DNA of 53,687 bases from Shewanella sp. 10N.286.48.A6 (GTDB lineage Bacteria; Pseudomonadota; Gammaproteobacteria; Enterobacterales; Shewanellaceae). The stretch is taken from the NCBI RefSeq assembly GCF_002873135.1, contig NZ_MCVI01000036.1, positions 1 through 53,687 on the forward strand, read 5' to 3'. A program made the translations under genes and the position numbers. Below the pieces are notes generated by a model. It saw only the letters and a list, made by a program, of their open reading frames with translations. It was not told the origin of the DNA and ran no database searches. Shown here in pieces: positions 46,138 to 53,687 of the stretch. The first letter of the stretch is position 1; every line of letters begins with the position of its first letter.

Positions 46138-46959
46138 TTAACCAATATCATTGGCATTAATCCCTAATTTTTTCATCATCAGCTGATTTAACTTCAGCGG
46201 CATTGAAGGTGGGATTAATAAAGTACTGATCATACTTAATGGCGCAAACGGCAAATCCTTTAAAGGAATTTGGTCAATTCTTGGAGATTGAATTGGCAAG
46301 TTTGCCGCTTCATATATAATAACTTGGTGATCAAGTGGGTACCATTGGCTTAAGTGATCAACCAAAATCTCCAGGCGGTGTTGATCAGTACTAAACTCGG
46401 TCAAAGTATGCTCACCTGCCAAAGCGATTTGCCATAAAAGCAAGTAAGTCGCAGGATCTGGATGATGCTGGTAAAGCATAAATTGTGTTGCTTCAAAGCT
46501 TTGATGACCATTAGAGCCGGGGTCAATGCCTAAATCTGCCCACAAACATGCTTCAGCGGAAATACCCGGCAGCATATTCGCCTCATAGCCTTCGTTAACC
46601 GCTTGCTTAATGGCTAAATGAGATACACAAGAAAATACCCCAGGGTGACCATATAAGGCTACCACCACCAGCTTATCCTGACGAACTTGCTGCAAAATCG
46701 CCTCAACCATCTCAGCATAGCTGTCGCGGCGATTCTTCACTTCACCCTCTTGAGCATAATGGCACTGTAATGAGATATGATTGCCATTTAAGCTTTCAAG
46801 CCAACGGTTAGCAAAACCATCGGGCACAATAGAAAATACAATATCTGCATTCTCAATATAACTTTGACTTAATTTACTGATATGGCCGGCAAGTTGCAGT
46901 CCCGTCCCTACAAAAACTAAACGTCCAGTCTCACCCGGTTCAACTCTTGTTAATGACAT
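46138..46959 (-). CDS. sonM: Borosin alpha-N-methyltransferase, SonM-like
   Basis: SAM-dependent enzyme of the tetrapyrrole methylase fold that methylates backbone amides of its peptide partner. 273 aa from ATG 46959 (MSLTRVEPGETGRLVFVGTG); the frame is open 26 codons further. Characteristic stretches: VGTGLQLAGHISKLSQSYIENADIVFSIVPDG, GEVKNRRDSYAEMV (catalytic Arg/Tyr region), VVALYGHPGVFSCVSH, MLPGISAEACLWADLGIDPG and YPLDHQVIIYEAANLPIQ. These agree closely with SonM of S. oneidensis. Unlike fungal borosins, the substrate is a separate gene, sonA, just downstream. Confidence 0.92.
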   Translation of the reverse strand: MSLTRVEPGETGRLVFVGTGLQLAGHISKLSQSYIENADIVFSIVPDGFANRWLESLNGNHISLQCHYAQEGEVKNRRDSYAEMVEAILQQVRQDKLVVVALYGHPGVFSCVSHLAIKQAVNEGYEANMLPGISAEACLWADLGIDPGSNGHQSFEATQFMLYQHHPDPATYLLLWQIALAGEHTLTEFSTDQHRLEILVDHLSQWYPLDHQVIIYEAANLPIQSPRIDQIPLKDLPFAPLSMISTLLIPPSMPLKLNQLMMKKLGINANDIG

Positions 46960-47280
46960 TGTGCTCAATTTTTTCAAAAAAAGGTTAAGAGTTTTCTGCA
47001 CTAAATGCCCTAGCATTACCATGGCGGCACACGGCATTTAAAAATAACTCCAGTTACTATCAAACTTATATAAATAGCAGCGCTATTACCACCTCTTTTA
47101 AACATTTACACAACATATTTAGCGCCAATAAAATCATCATTGGTCAAATTTGGGGAACTAACTGAGTCACTAATGAGTCATAACCGTCATTGAAGTAGTA
47201 ATGAAGTATCAATAGCCACTTGTCAGCATAGGGAAGCCTTGGGTATGATGGCGTCAGATTTTTAGGAAATAGCGCAGACA

Positions 47281-47796
47281 ATGATAAATAAAAAACAAAG
47301 TCTTACCCTTTTAGGCGCCGTTGCGCTTTCTGTATCACTAAGTGCATGTAGCGTTTTTGACTACTTAATTTACAAGCCAGATATACCGCAAGGTAACTAC
47401 ATGGAGTTACAGCAAGTTGAAAAACTGCGTATCGACATGACTAAAGAGCAGGCTGAATACATCTTAGGTCGCCCAGTGTTGCGTGATAGTTTCGCAGACA
47501 ATATTTGGTATTACGTTTATCACTTTAAAAGTGGCCGTAACGCTAAAGTGACTCATAAAGAACTTATTTTATACTTTGATGGCGACTTACTCACCAAAGT
47601 TGAAGGCGACTATAAGCTTAGTGATGACTTTAATACGCCTTTAAACGAAGGGGCATTGCCAACAGTGTCAGCCCCAGTTGTTGCACCATTACTACCTGAG
47701 CAAGAACCTAAAGCGATGAGGGGCGATATTCACCCACTTGTTGAAGAAGAGCGCTTAGAAACTGAAAATGATGTACCGCAGCAAGATGAGCAGTAA
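47281..47796 (+). CDS. bamE: Outer membrane assembly lipoprotein BamE (SmpA)
   Basis: 171 aa lipoprotein (SVSLSACSVFDYLIYKPDIPQGNY). Core LRIDMTKEQAEYILGRPVLRDSFADNIWYYVYHF..KELILYFDGDLLTKVEGD is the BamE/OmlA fold. An acidic Pro-rich tail of about 55 residues extends beyond the E. coli length. Stabilises the BAM complex. Divergent from sonM across 320 bp that shows no further element I can name. Confidence 0.96.
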   Translation: MINKKQSLTLLGAVALSVSLSACSVFDYLIYKPDIPQGNYMELQQVEKLRIDMTKEQAEYILGRPVLRDSFADNIWYYVYHFKSGRNAKVTHKELILYFDGDLLTKVEGDYKLSDDFNTPLNEGALPTVSAPVVAPLLPEQEPKAMRGDIHPLVEEERLETENDVPQQDEQ

Positions 47797-47823
47797 TGAA
47801 AAACAGATTTAAGCAATAAAAAT

Positions 47824-47860
47824 AAAAACGGAGAGAATGTTTCATTCTCTCCGTTTTTAT
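47824..47860. terminator. Bidirectional terminator between bamE and rnfH
   Basis: AAAAACGGAGAGAATG and CATTCTCTCCGTTTTT pair around a TTT loop, one of the longest stems in the window. Confidence 0.9.
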
Positions 47861-47900
47861 TTATGTAATAGCAGTAATACATGACCGCTTTTAGTTCAAA

Positions 47901-48236
47901 TCAGTTAACTTTTGCACCCGTTATCTTATTGCTGCGGCCTTCTTCTTTGGCTTTTTCAGCACGCTTGCGACGCACATCTTTAGGATCTGCAATTAATGGC
48001 CGATATATTTCTATTCGTTGACCGGACACCAATACTTCATCATGCTTGACCTGACGGCTAAACACCCCTAGCTTCACCTTGGCTAAATCAATTTCTGGAA
48101 AAAAGCTGACAATATTGCTTTGCTTTACCGCCTCAATAAATGTGGTGCCAGGCAGCACATTCACGCTAATAATTTTTTGCTGAGTCGGTAGCGCATAAAT
48201 CACATCCACCGCAAATGTTTCAACATCATTTGTCAT
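47901..48236 (-). CDS. rnfH: RnfH-family ubiquitin-like protein (RatB)
   Basis: 111 aa. Beta-grasp fold: VDVIYALPTQQKIISVNVLPGTTFIEAVKQSNIVSFFPEIDLAKVKLGVFSRQV...GQRIEIYRPLIADPKDVRRKRAEKAKEEG. The YRPL.ADPK motif and basic tail are family marks. Overlaps the end of ratA by 11 nt. It was once thought to be an antitoxin partner; no such role is supported. Function uncertain. Confidence 0.93.
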   Translation of the reverse strand: MTNDVETFAVDVIYALPTQQKIISVNVLPGTTFIEAVKQSNIVSFFPEIDLAKVKLGVFSRQVKHDEVLVSGQRIEIYRPLIADPKDVRRKRAEKAKEEGRSNKITGAKVN

Positions 48237-48663
48237 TGTAAATCACCTTGGCTCTTTCAGTGAATGCCGTCACCATTGAATTCATCAGATCTTTAAACAC
48301 TTTGCCAAAGGCCAAATCAGCTAATGGATTTGAAAAATCGAAATTTAAATCAAATTCAACTTTACAGGCATCGTCCGTTAACTCGGTAAAGCGCCATAAA
48401 CCGTCTAAATGTTTAAAAGGGCCATTCTCAAGCCTTAACTCAATCGTTTTACCTGGCACCACTTGGTTACGAGTGGTGAAGGTTTTACGGATCCCAGCTT
48501 TAGAGACATCAACCGACGCCACCATAGTTTGTCCATCAAACTCCAGCACTTTCCCACCCACACAGCCGGGTAAAAATGCATGATATGACTCCACATCATT
48601 AACCAGATCATACATCTGCATTGCACTAAATCGAACCAGTACACTTTTTGAAATTTTTGGCAT
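48226..48663 (-). CDS. ratA: RatA / Coq10-like START-domain protein
   Basis: 145 aa from ATG 48663 (MPKISKSVLVRFSAMQMYDLVNDVESYHAFLPGCVGG). SRPBCC/START-like fold with LENGPFKHLDGLWRFTEL and a LAFGKVFKDLMNSMVTAFTERA end. E. coli RatA binds 50S subunits and blocks their joining; the wider family binds ubiquinone (Coq10). Four extra residues upstream follow a GTG. Divergent from smpB, the usual arrangement. Confidence 0.94.
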   Translation of the reverse strand: MPKISKSVLVRFSAMQMYDLVNDVESYHAFLPGCVGGKVLEFDGQTMVASVDVSKAGIRKTFTTRNQVVPGKTIELRLENGPFKHLDGLWRFTELTDDACKVEFDLNFDFSNPLADLAFGKVFKDLMNSMVTAFTERAKVIYNDK

Positions 48664-48867
48664 GAAAAACAACACTCATATTAACAATGAGTCGATTTTA
48701 ACATGCTCCCAAGAAAACGCATCCATTACAGCTTGATGAATGTACTCGCATCTTTAAGCCGTTTGGGTATAATCCACAGATTAGTTTTCTCTCTCCCCCA
48801 TCTCTGCCACACGTCAACGAGTAAGCAGAGTTTTTAAATGGGATAACAGCGGGTATCACACGCGATT

Positions 48868-49365
48868 ATGGTAAAAAAGAATTCAAAAAAATCAAAGAAT
48901 CCGCCCGCTACGATTACACGTAATAAGCGCGCCACCTTTGAATTTAAAATCGAAGAAAAAGTCGAAGCCGGTTTAGAGCTTCAAGGCTGGGAAGTAAAAT
49001 CTTTGCGTATGGGTAAAGTGACTCTCGCAGATTGCTACGTTTTTATTAAAAACGGTGAAGCCTTTATGCATGGCTGTACCATTCAGCCACTTAACACTGC
49101 AACCACCCATGTAGTTTGCGACCCAGTGCGTACTAAAAAGCTGTTATTAAAGCGCAGTGAAATTGATAAACTTGAAGGCTTAATTGAGCGTCAAGGCTAC
49201 ACCTTAGTGCCATTGTCACTTTACTGGCGCAAAAGCGCTTGGGTAAAGGTGGAAATAGGACTCGGTAAAGGTAAAAAAGATCACGATAAACGCCAAGACA
49301 CTAAAGAACGTGAGTGGAAAGTTGAACAATCTCGAGTAATGAAGAAGTCGAGACTGGACGGATAA
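48868..49365 (+). CDS. smpB: SsrA-binding protein SmpB
   Basis: 165 aa OB-fold protein that delivers tmRNA to stalled ribosomes: [78 protein letters not shown]. The C-terminal tail ([18 protein letters not shown]) enters the decoding path. Encoded 73 nt before ssrA. Confidence 0.97.
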   Translation: MVKKNSKKSKNPPATITRNKRATFEFKIEEKVEAGLELQGWEVKSLRMGKVTLADCYVFIKNGEAFMHGCTIQPLNTATTHVVCDPVRTKKLLLKRSEIDKLEGLIERQGYTLVPLSLYWRKSAWVKVEIGLGKGKKDHDKRQDTKEREWKVEQSRVMKKSRLDG

Positions 49366-49438
49366 TGAACAAACGATTGTAACTGTGGTCAAATACATTA
49401 GGTATTTTAGTATTTACCCGATACAATCAACAAACTTT

Positions 49439-49793
49439 GGGGGCGATTCTGGATTCGACAGGATTCACGAAACCCTGGGAGCATGTCGAGGGGCGGTTGG
49501 CCTCGTAAAAAGCCGCACTGTTATAGTTGCTAACGACTCTAACTACTCTCTAGCAGCTTAGGCTAGCTAGCCATCTTACCCACGTCTCTCAAATGGGCAG
49601 GGATTCAAGATGGTCATATTACATTTGATAGCGAGGGAACTCCGTCCGAGGGTGAACCGCGAAATAGTATCGGACTCGCCAATTGCAATCCTGTCTTTCG
49701 GAGTGTACTTGGTTAACCAAAAGAGAGACTAAACATGTAGCGCCTTGGATGTAGGCTTTCTGGACGCGGGTTCAAATCCCGCCGCCTCCACCA
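49439..49793 (+). ncRNA. ssrA: Transfer-messenger RNA
   Basis: Rescues stalled ribosomes. The 5' end GGGGGCGATTCTGGATTCGAC pairs with 3' GCCGCCTCCA to make the acceptor stem, and CCA is encoded at 49791-49793. The T arm region has GCGGGTTCAAATCCCGC. GGGGCGGTTGGCCTCGTAAAAAG matches the conserved region before the tag. The tag frame at 49529-49561 encodes ANDSNYSLAA and ends with TAG. The remainder forms the pseudoknots. About 355 nt. Confidence 0.97.
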
Positions 49794-49799
49794 AATTCT

Positions 49800-49838
49800 A
49801 AAAGGGCTTAACCGCAAGGTTAAGCCCTTTTTCTTTGG
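49800..49838 (+). terminator. Terminator of ssrA
   Basis: AAAGGGCTTAACC-GCAA-GGTTAAGCCCTTT followed by TTC, seven nucleotides after the encoded CCA. Confidence 0.9.
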
Positions 49839-49917
49839 CTAGTTCAAACAACTTTTATCAATCCCAATCAATAACTTTCTCGATTCCAATGAGGCGGTGG
49901 CAACTGAACTGCCGGCC

Positions 49918-49949
49918 ATAAAAAAACCTGCACTTGGCAGGTTTTTATC
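49918..49949 (-). terminator. Terminator of yjdM
   Basis: AAAACCTGC-ACTTG-GCAGGTTTTT, T run on the minus strand, about 20 nt after the stop. Confidence 0.85.
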
Positions 49950-49969
49950 AAACTCAATTAAAAAGCGAT

Positions 49970-50311
49970 TTAGTTTTGCTTTCTAACAAACTTTGATTTG
50001 AGCATCATTTGGCCGTGACCATCAACTTTACAGTCAATATCATGGTCAGCATCAACAAAACGTTTGATAACCGCTTTAGTACCAACTTTAAGCACTAATG
50101 AAGAACCTTTTACTTTAAGGTCTTTAATCAGCGTCACTTTGTCTTCTTCTGCAAGTAGGTTACCTACTGCATCTTTTAGGATGATTGCATCTGGATCAAC
50201 GATTTCTTCGTTTGGGTTCCATTCATGAGCACATTCTGGACAAACTAGTTGTGAGCCATCTTCGTATACGTAGGCTGATTCACATTTTGGACATGGTGGG
50301 ATATTGCTCAT
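49970..50311 (-). CDS. yjdM: YjdM/PhnA zinc-ribbon protein
   Basis: 113 aa. N-terminal zinc ribbon CPKCESAYVYEDGSQLVCPECAHEW (two CxxC pairs), then an SH3-like domain with DAVGNLLAEEDKVTLIKDLKVKGSSLVLKVGTKA. The earlier PhnA name suggested phosphonoacetate hydrolase, which this family is not shown to be. Function unknown, widely conserved. Confidence 0.93.
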   Translation of the reverse strand: MSNIPPCPKCESAYVYEDGSQLVCPECAHEWNPNEEIVDPDAIILKDAVGNLLAEEDKVTLIKDLKVKGSSLVLKVGTKAVIKRFVDADHDIDCKVDGHGQMMLKSKFVRKQN

Positions 50312-50451
50312 GGTGAGTTCTCTTTAAATGAATGATTGTCTGCCTTTAAGTGGCTTAAATAGCACTTTTATTGCAGAAACAGATAGCGGTTATTATACGC
50401 AAAATAAGCTATATCTGCTAGACAGCTTATTTGCTGAGCTTCACAAATTAG

Positions 50452-50491
50452 CACCTTGATGTGAGACTGAACTGGCCAAGGTGTTATTTTT
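50452..50491 (+). repeat. Inverted repeat followed by T-rich stretch
   Basis: CACCTTG (50452-50458) and CAAGGTG (50477-50483) flank an 18-nt loop, then TTATTTTT. It lies in the 396-bp gap between yjdM and the EAL gene; it could be a weak + strand terminator. No gene is seen in this gap. Confidence 0.45.
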
Positions 50492-50707
50492 CATACAAGT
50501 GTGTTAAACATGTTACATCAGTTATTTTAAGCCCAAACTCTGGCCTCATAAGGGCTTGCGATCATTGGTGATTTTTCCGAACACTGTTTAAGGCATTTTT
50601 TATACTGCTATTTGTTGACCTCTGTGAAATTGCAGCTCATATTGCTTACCAAAGGCTAAGTAATATAGTCATCTGTAGTTACTTTTTTAAGATACAAGGT
50701 CGTGTCT

Positions 50708-53446
50708 GTGAGTATAGTTGCTCATTATTTACATAAATGGAAAATGAGGCTGGGCATTTTGGTTGCACTAGTCTGTTTGTGGCCGATTCAAACTTGGCTA
50801 ATTAATGCAATGACTACAGATGCGTTAAGCCCTTATCGCATCACGCTAACCTTGCCGCTCTCTGACGCCCTCAATCAAGATTATGGTCTTAGCCCTGATG
50901 CTAAAGTGAATAAGGTTTTTGTCAGTGGCAGTTTTTCTGACTGGTATAGTGACGACCCTTATTATCAAATGCAGCAAGTCTCTGCTAACCAGTGGCAATA
51001 TGATCTTTCCATTCATCCCGGTGACATTGAATATAAACTGGTGCTGCATCTCGATGGACAGCCGACACCGATTTGGATTTTAGACCCGAATACCCCTAAC
51101 ACAGCCAGTAACCCTTGGGGTGATACCAACTCTGTGTTACACGTGTTTGACTGGCCCAAGATTGCCACCACAGTGCAGCTATTTACTCTATCGATTGTGG
51201 GGGCATTTTTACTATTTTGTGTATTAGAGCCTTTTTTATATTGGTTACTGCATTTAAAAATGCCCTTTCACCGTAAACTGATGATCAGCAACATGTTGAT
51301 CCTTATTTGTGTACAAGTGGTGTTTTTTGGCTATCAACTGCATCAAAGCCGCCAATTGATAAAGCTTTCGGTTAGTGACACCTTGCATAACATGCACTTA
51401 CTGCTAGCCAGTGAACAAATTGATTTTGACAACATAGCAAGCCAGCAACAACAAATCTCAGCGACCATTGAGCGTTTTTTTTCTCAAGCGACTACCCGCA
51501 TCGATAAAAAACAAAACAGCTTATTTCAAATTACCTTGTCTGATTTTGCGGTGCTGGATAAAAACGGCCAATTAGTCAGTTTGCATCACCGCCGTCAGAA
51601 TGAAACCATCCAACAAGATAGAGCCTCAAAACTTGGCTTTGCTAGCTCTGAAGATTACTTTATGAAGGGCTTATGGGCGCAATTAATTCCCAAGGCACAA
51701 CAACAAGCGCTTACTGGGCAATTACAGGTAAAAAAACGCCCACGTAATATGCGTAAAATAGAAACCGCCCGTACCCAACAAGCTGAATGGGTACTAGGTT
51801 TTAGCCAGTTGATGCAGCCTATTGTCTACCGAGGTCAATTAAAAGGCTTTTATGGTGCGTCGATTCAAGTAAAGCTTTATGGCACTGAACTATTAAATAT
51901 ACTGTTTTTTCAGTTGTTGCTTTTGCTGGGGCTGATTGCTGTCGCTAGCTGGTTGTTTATGCGCGTCGGTAAAATTGTCACCAAAGACATTCTAATACTG
52001 ACCAGTTGGACCCAAAGAATCGTTAAGGGTAATTTAAACCAAAAACTTTACATAAATAGCCAAGATGAAATTCAACAACTGGCCGAAGACTTCGAATTAA
52101 TGCGTCAGTCCTTGGTCACCAGTTTTAATAAAATTGAGCAGCAAAATACTAATCTGTATACCGAGGCTTATTTTAATAATCTTACAGGCTTGCCTAACCG
52201 CAAAAAGCTTTACGCAGATTTAGCAGGCAAAACTGCGCACTCTTTAATTGCCTTTAACATTAATCAGTTTGGCCAAATAAATGATTTTTACGGGGTAAAA
52301 ACTGGCGATGCGACTATCAAAGTTATTGCCAAGCGGATCGTCGCTGCCGCTAGTCAGCACACGGTTTACAAAACGGGCGCTAACGAGTTTGTCGTCACCC
52401 TTAGCAATCAAGTTGAAGATCTGCACTTACAACAACTAGCAGAAGCCATTATTGATGATGTCACTCAACATGCCATCACCATAGATGGCAACGAGGTATA
52501 TGTTAACCTCAGCGCCGGTGGAGCCCACTGTATTGATAGTAATTACTCACAACTGCATCAACATGCTGATTTAGCCAGAAGAATTGCCCTTAAACAGTTT
52601 CAGCGTTATCAGCTGTTTTCTTTATCAATGGTCAACCCACAAGCTTTTGAACACAACATGCAGCAAAGCCGTATGTTGGCGCTGGCAATACAAAATGATG
52701 CCGTAGTGCCCTTTGTACAATTAATCCAGCCACTGGATGGCAATAGCGCCCCGAAATTTGAATGTTTAATGCGAATAAAACAAGCTGATGGCGATTATTT
52801 AACGCCTGCAATGTTTATGAAAACCGCCGTGCAATCGCGTATTTACCCACTATTGATGCAGAGTATGCTAACAAAATCTTTTGCATTATTTCATCTACAG
52901 CCCTACGAGTTTTCAGTCAATATCTCTATCGATGATATTGCCCTACCTGAACAAGTGAATCAGCTGCTTAATTTACTGAAGCAATACTCTGGGGTGGCGC
53001 AAAGATTAACCTTTGAATTACTTGAAAGTGATGAGATCACCAACTACCAATTAGTAAAAGACTTCATTGCAAAAGTAAAACCTTTTGGCTGTAAAATAGC
53101 CATTGATGACTTTGGAGCTGGTTATTCTAACTTTAGTCATTTACTCAGCTTAGATGTGGATATCATTAAGATTGATGGCTCGCTTATCCGTCACCTAGAT
53201 CATGATAAAAAAGCCCAACATTTAGTTGAAACCGTATCTGAGTTTGCTCGCAAAATGCATATTCAAACCGTGGCTGAATTTGTGGATTCTGACAAGGTGC
53301 TAAATATGGTCAAGCACTACCAAATTGATTACGCCCAAGGCTATTTACTGGGTAAACCCCAGCCAACAATTGAGGCAGCATTAGGCTTACCGCGCCCAGT
53401 AAAAAAACAGCTGACAAATAGCGTTATTGAGCCAGTATTTAGTTAA
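50708..53446 (+). CDS. Membrane c-di-GMP phosphodiesterase with CBM48-like, degenerate GGDEF and EAL domains
   Basis: 912 aa. Order: membrane helix (about 15-35) and a periplasmic domain at about 65-150 resembling an early-set/CBM48 glycogen-binding module (KVFVSGSFSDWYSDDPYYQM...IEYKLVLHLDG). Next come two more helices (about 155-178, 190-212), a second periplasmic sensor, a helix (about 398-420) and HAMP. The GGDEF domain's signature is GANEF, so cyclase activity is not expected. In the EAL domain the ExLxR motif reads ECLMR; VNIS, FELLE, IDDFGAGYS, IKIDG and QGYLLGKP keep the metal and catalytic residues, so phosphodiesterase activity is plausible. GTG at 50708 stands 8 nt after AAGG; an in-frame GTG at 50702 is too close. 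Confidence 0.88.
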   Translation: MSIVAHYLHKWKMRLGILVALVCLWPIQTWLINAMTTDALSPYRITLTLPLSDALNQDYGLSPDAKVNKVFVSGSFSDWYSDDPYYQMQQVSANQWQYDLSIHPGDIEYKLVLHLDGQPTPIWILDPNTPNTASNPWGDTNSVLHVFDWPKIATTVQLFTLSIVGAFLLFCVLEPFLYWLLHLKMPFHRKLMISNMLILICVQVVFFGYQLHQSRQLIKLSVSDTLHNMHLLLASEQIDFDNIASQQQQISATIERFFSQATTRIDKKQNSLFQITLSDFAVLDKNGQLVSLHHRRQNETIQQDRASKLGFASSEDYFMKGLWAQLIPKAQQQALTGQLQVKKRPRNMRKIETARTQQAEWVLGFSQLMQPIVYRGQLKGFYGASIQVKLYGTELLNILFFQLLLLLGLIAVASWLFMRVGKIVTKDILILTSWTQRIVKGNLNQKLYINSQDEIQQLAEDFELMRQSLVTSFNKIEQQNTNLYTEAYFNNLTGLPNRKKLYADLAGKTAHSLIAFNINQFGQINDFYGVKTGDATIKVIAKRIVAAASQHTVYKTGANEFVVTLSNQVEDLHLQQLAEAIIDDVTQHAITIDGNEVYVNLSAGGAHCIDSNYSQLHQHADLARRIALKQFQRYQLFSLSMVNPQAFEHNMQQSRMLALAIQNDAVVPFVQLIQPLDGNSAPKFECLMRIKQADGDYLTPAMFMKTAVQSRIYPLLMQSMLTKSFALFHLQPYEFSVNISIDDIALPEQVNQLLNLLKQYSGVAQRLTFELLESDEITNYQLVKDFIAKVKPFGCKIAIDDFGAGYSNFSHLLSLDVDIIKIDGSLIRHLDHDKKAQHLVETVSEFARKMHIQTVAEFVDSDKVLNMVKHYQIDYAQGYLLGKPQPTIEAALGLPRPVKKQLTNSVIEPVFS

Positions 53447-53465
53447 CCCTCAGCACTATCTGCAA

Positions 53466-53522
53466 GCACTAATCACTAAGGAGTTAGGAGTTAGGAGTTA
53501 GAAGTAAGTGCTAATCACTAAC
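53466..53522. repeat. Heptamer array inside a direct repeat
   Basis: Three copies of GGAGTTA (53480-53500) lie between two near-identical 14-bp sequences, GCACTAATCACTAA (53466-53479) and GTGCTAATCACTAA (53509-53522). Confidence 0.75.
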
Positions 53523-53525
53523 AAA

Positions 53526-53553
53526 AAATACCGCTACTCAGTTGCGGTATGTT
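53526..53553. terminator. Possible terminator after the EAL gene
   Basis: ATACCGC (53529-53535) and GCGGTAT (53544-53550) pair around an 8-nt loop, A-rich before and weakly T-rich after. The last ~130 bases of the window show nothing else I can assign. Confidence 0.5.
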
Positions 53554-53687
53554 GTCACTCACCAAGCCGGCTCAATCAGCGATGAGCTGTGTTTTTATGA
53601 GTCTGGTTGCAATTAAACTCGCTCAGACAACATGGCATCAGATTAGTGTGAAACACAAAACCGTGGCCATTAAATAAAACTAGGGCG

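Noticed and set aside
47901..48663. ratA/rnfH as a toxin-antitoxin pair.
   Set aside because: The arrangement is a conserved housekeeping neighbourhood with smpB; RnfH is not supported as an antitoxin and RatA is a START-domain protein.
49970..50311. Phosphonoacetate hydrolase (PhnA).
   Set aside because: The zinc-ribbon YjdM family shares only the historical name; no phosphonate genes are nearby.
50708..53446. Active diguanylate cyclase in the large membrane protein.
   Set aside because: The signature loop is GANEF in place of GGDEF/GGEEF.

Overview
The window is a chromosomal segment from a gammaproteobacterium, most probably Shewanella. The evidence is the gene set and order (guaBA/xseA; rlmN-pilW-rodZ-ispG-hisS-yfgM-bamB-der; bamE/rnfH/ratA/smpB/ssrA), a tmRNA tag ending NYSLAA, and a SonM/SonA-type borosin pair. 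Species identity cannot be fixed without a search.

Left edge (1-1260): the distal end of an integron cassette array. A group II intron, of which only the 5' non-coding half is inside the window, lies on the minus strand in the remains of an attC site. One promoterless cassette gene and a complete attC site of Vibrio-repeat type follow. From 1264 to 12.7 kb the content is housekeeping: purL, mltF, tadA, the guaBA operon and divergent xseA. From 12.7 to 18 kb are a surface-type protein with a GlyGly-CTERM-like tail, a PepSY-phoP-phoQ-like operon and a DUF3300 protein with low-complexity repeats.

18.1-23.3 kb is a six-gene minus-strand operon: thioredoxin-like protein, DUF4266 lipoprotein, DUF3570 protein, ApbE flavin transferase, response regulator, histidine kinase. 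The DUF3570 protein carries a sequence that fits the ApbE flavinylation motif, so the operon reads as a sensor-controlled extracytoplasmic flavoprotein system of unknown function. 23.6-33.3 kb holds cytochrome b561 and the conserved der-to-rlmN cluster. 33.4-41 kb holds single genes (CNNM/CBS protein, metallophosphatase/5'-nucleotidase, NrfJ-like protein, GNAT, DUF3820, MtfA peptidase, NTF2-like protein) and a ParA/ribbon-helix-helix pair preceded by seven GTCAA/TTGAC elements.

41-44 kb: malate synthase aceB with a long regulatory region, followed by only the last ~46 codons of aceA (isocitrate lyase), interrupted by a stop codon. The local glyoxylate-shunt operon is therefore broken. 44-47 kb: a split borosin (N-methylated RiPP) locus, sonM then sonA, with a TPR-GGDEF gene 10 nt downstream. 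47-50 kb: bamE, rnfH, ratA, smpB and tmRNA. The window ends with yjdM and a large membrane protein that joins a CBM48-like periplasmic domain to a degenerate GGDEF and an apparently intact EAL domain.

The two most unusual systems are the borosin locus and the ApbE/DUF3570/DUF4266 operon. The aceA remnant and the intron-in-integron junction are the clearest evolutionary events.
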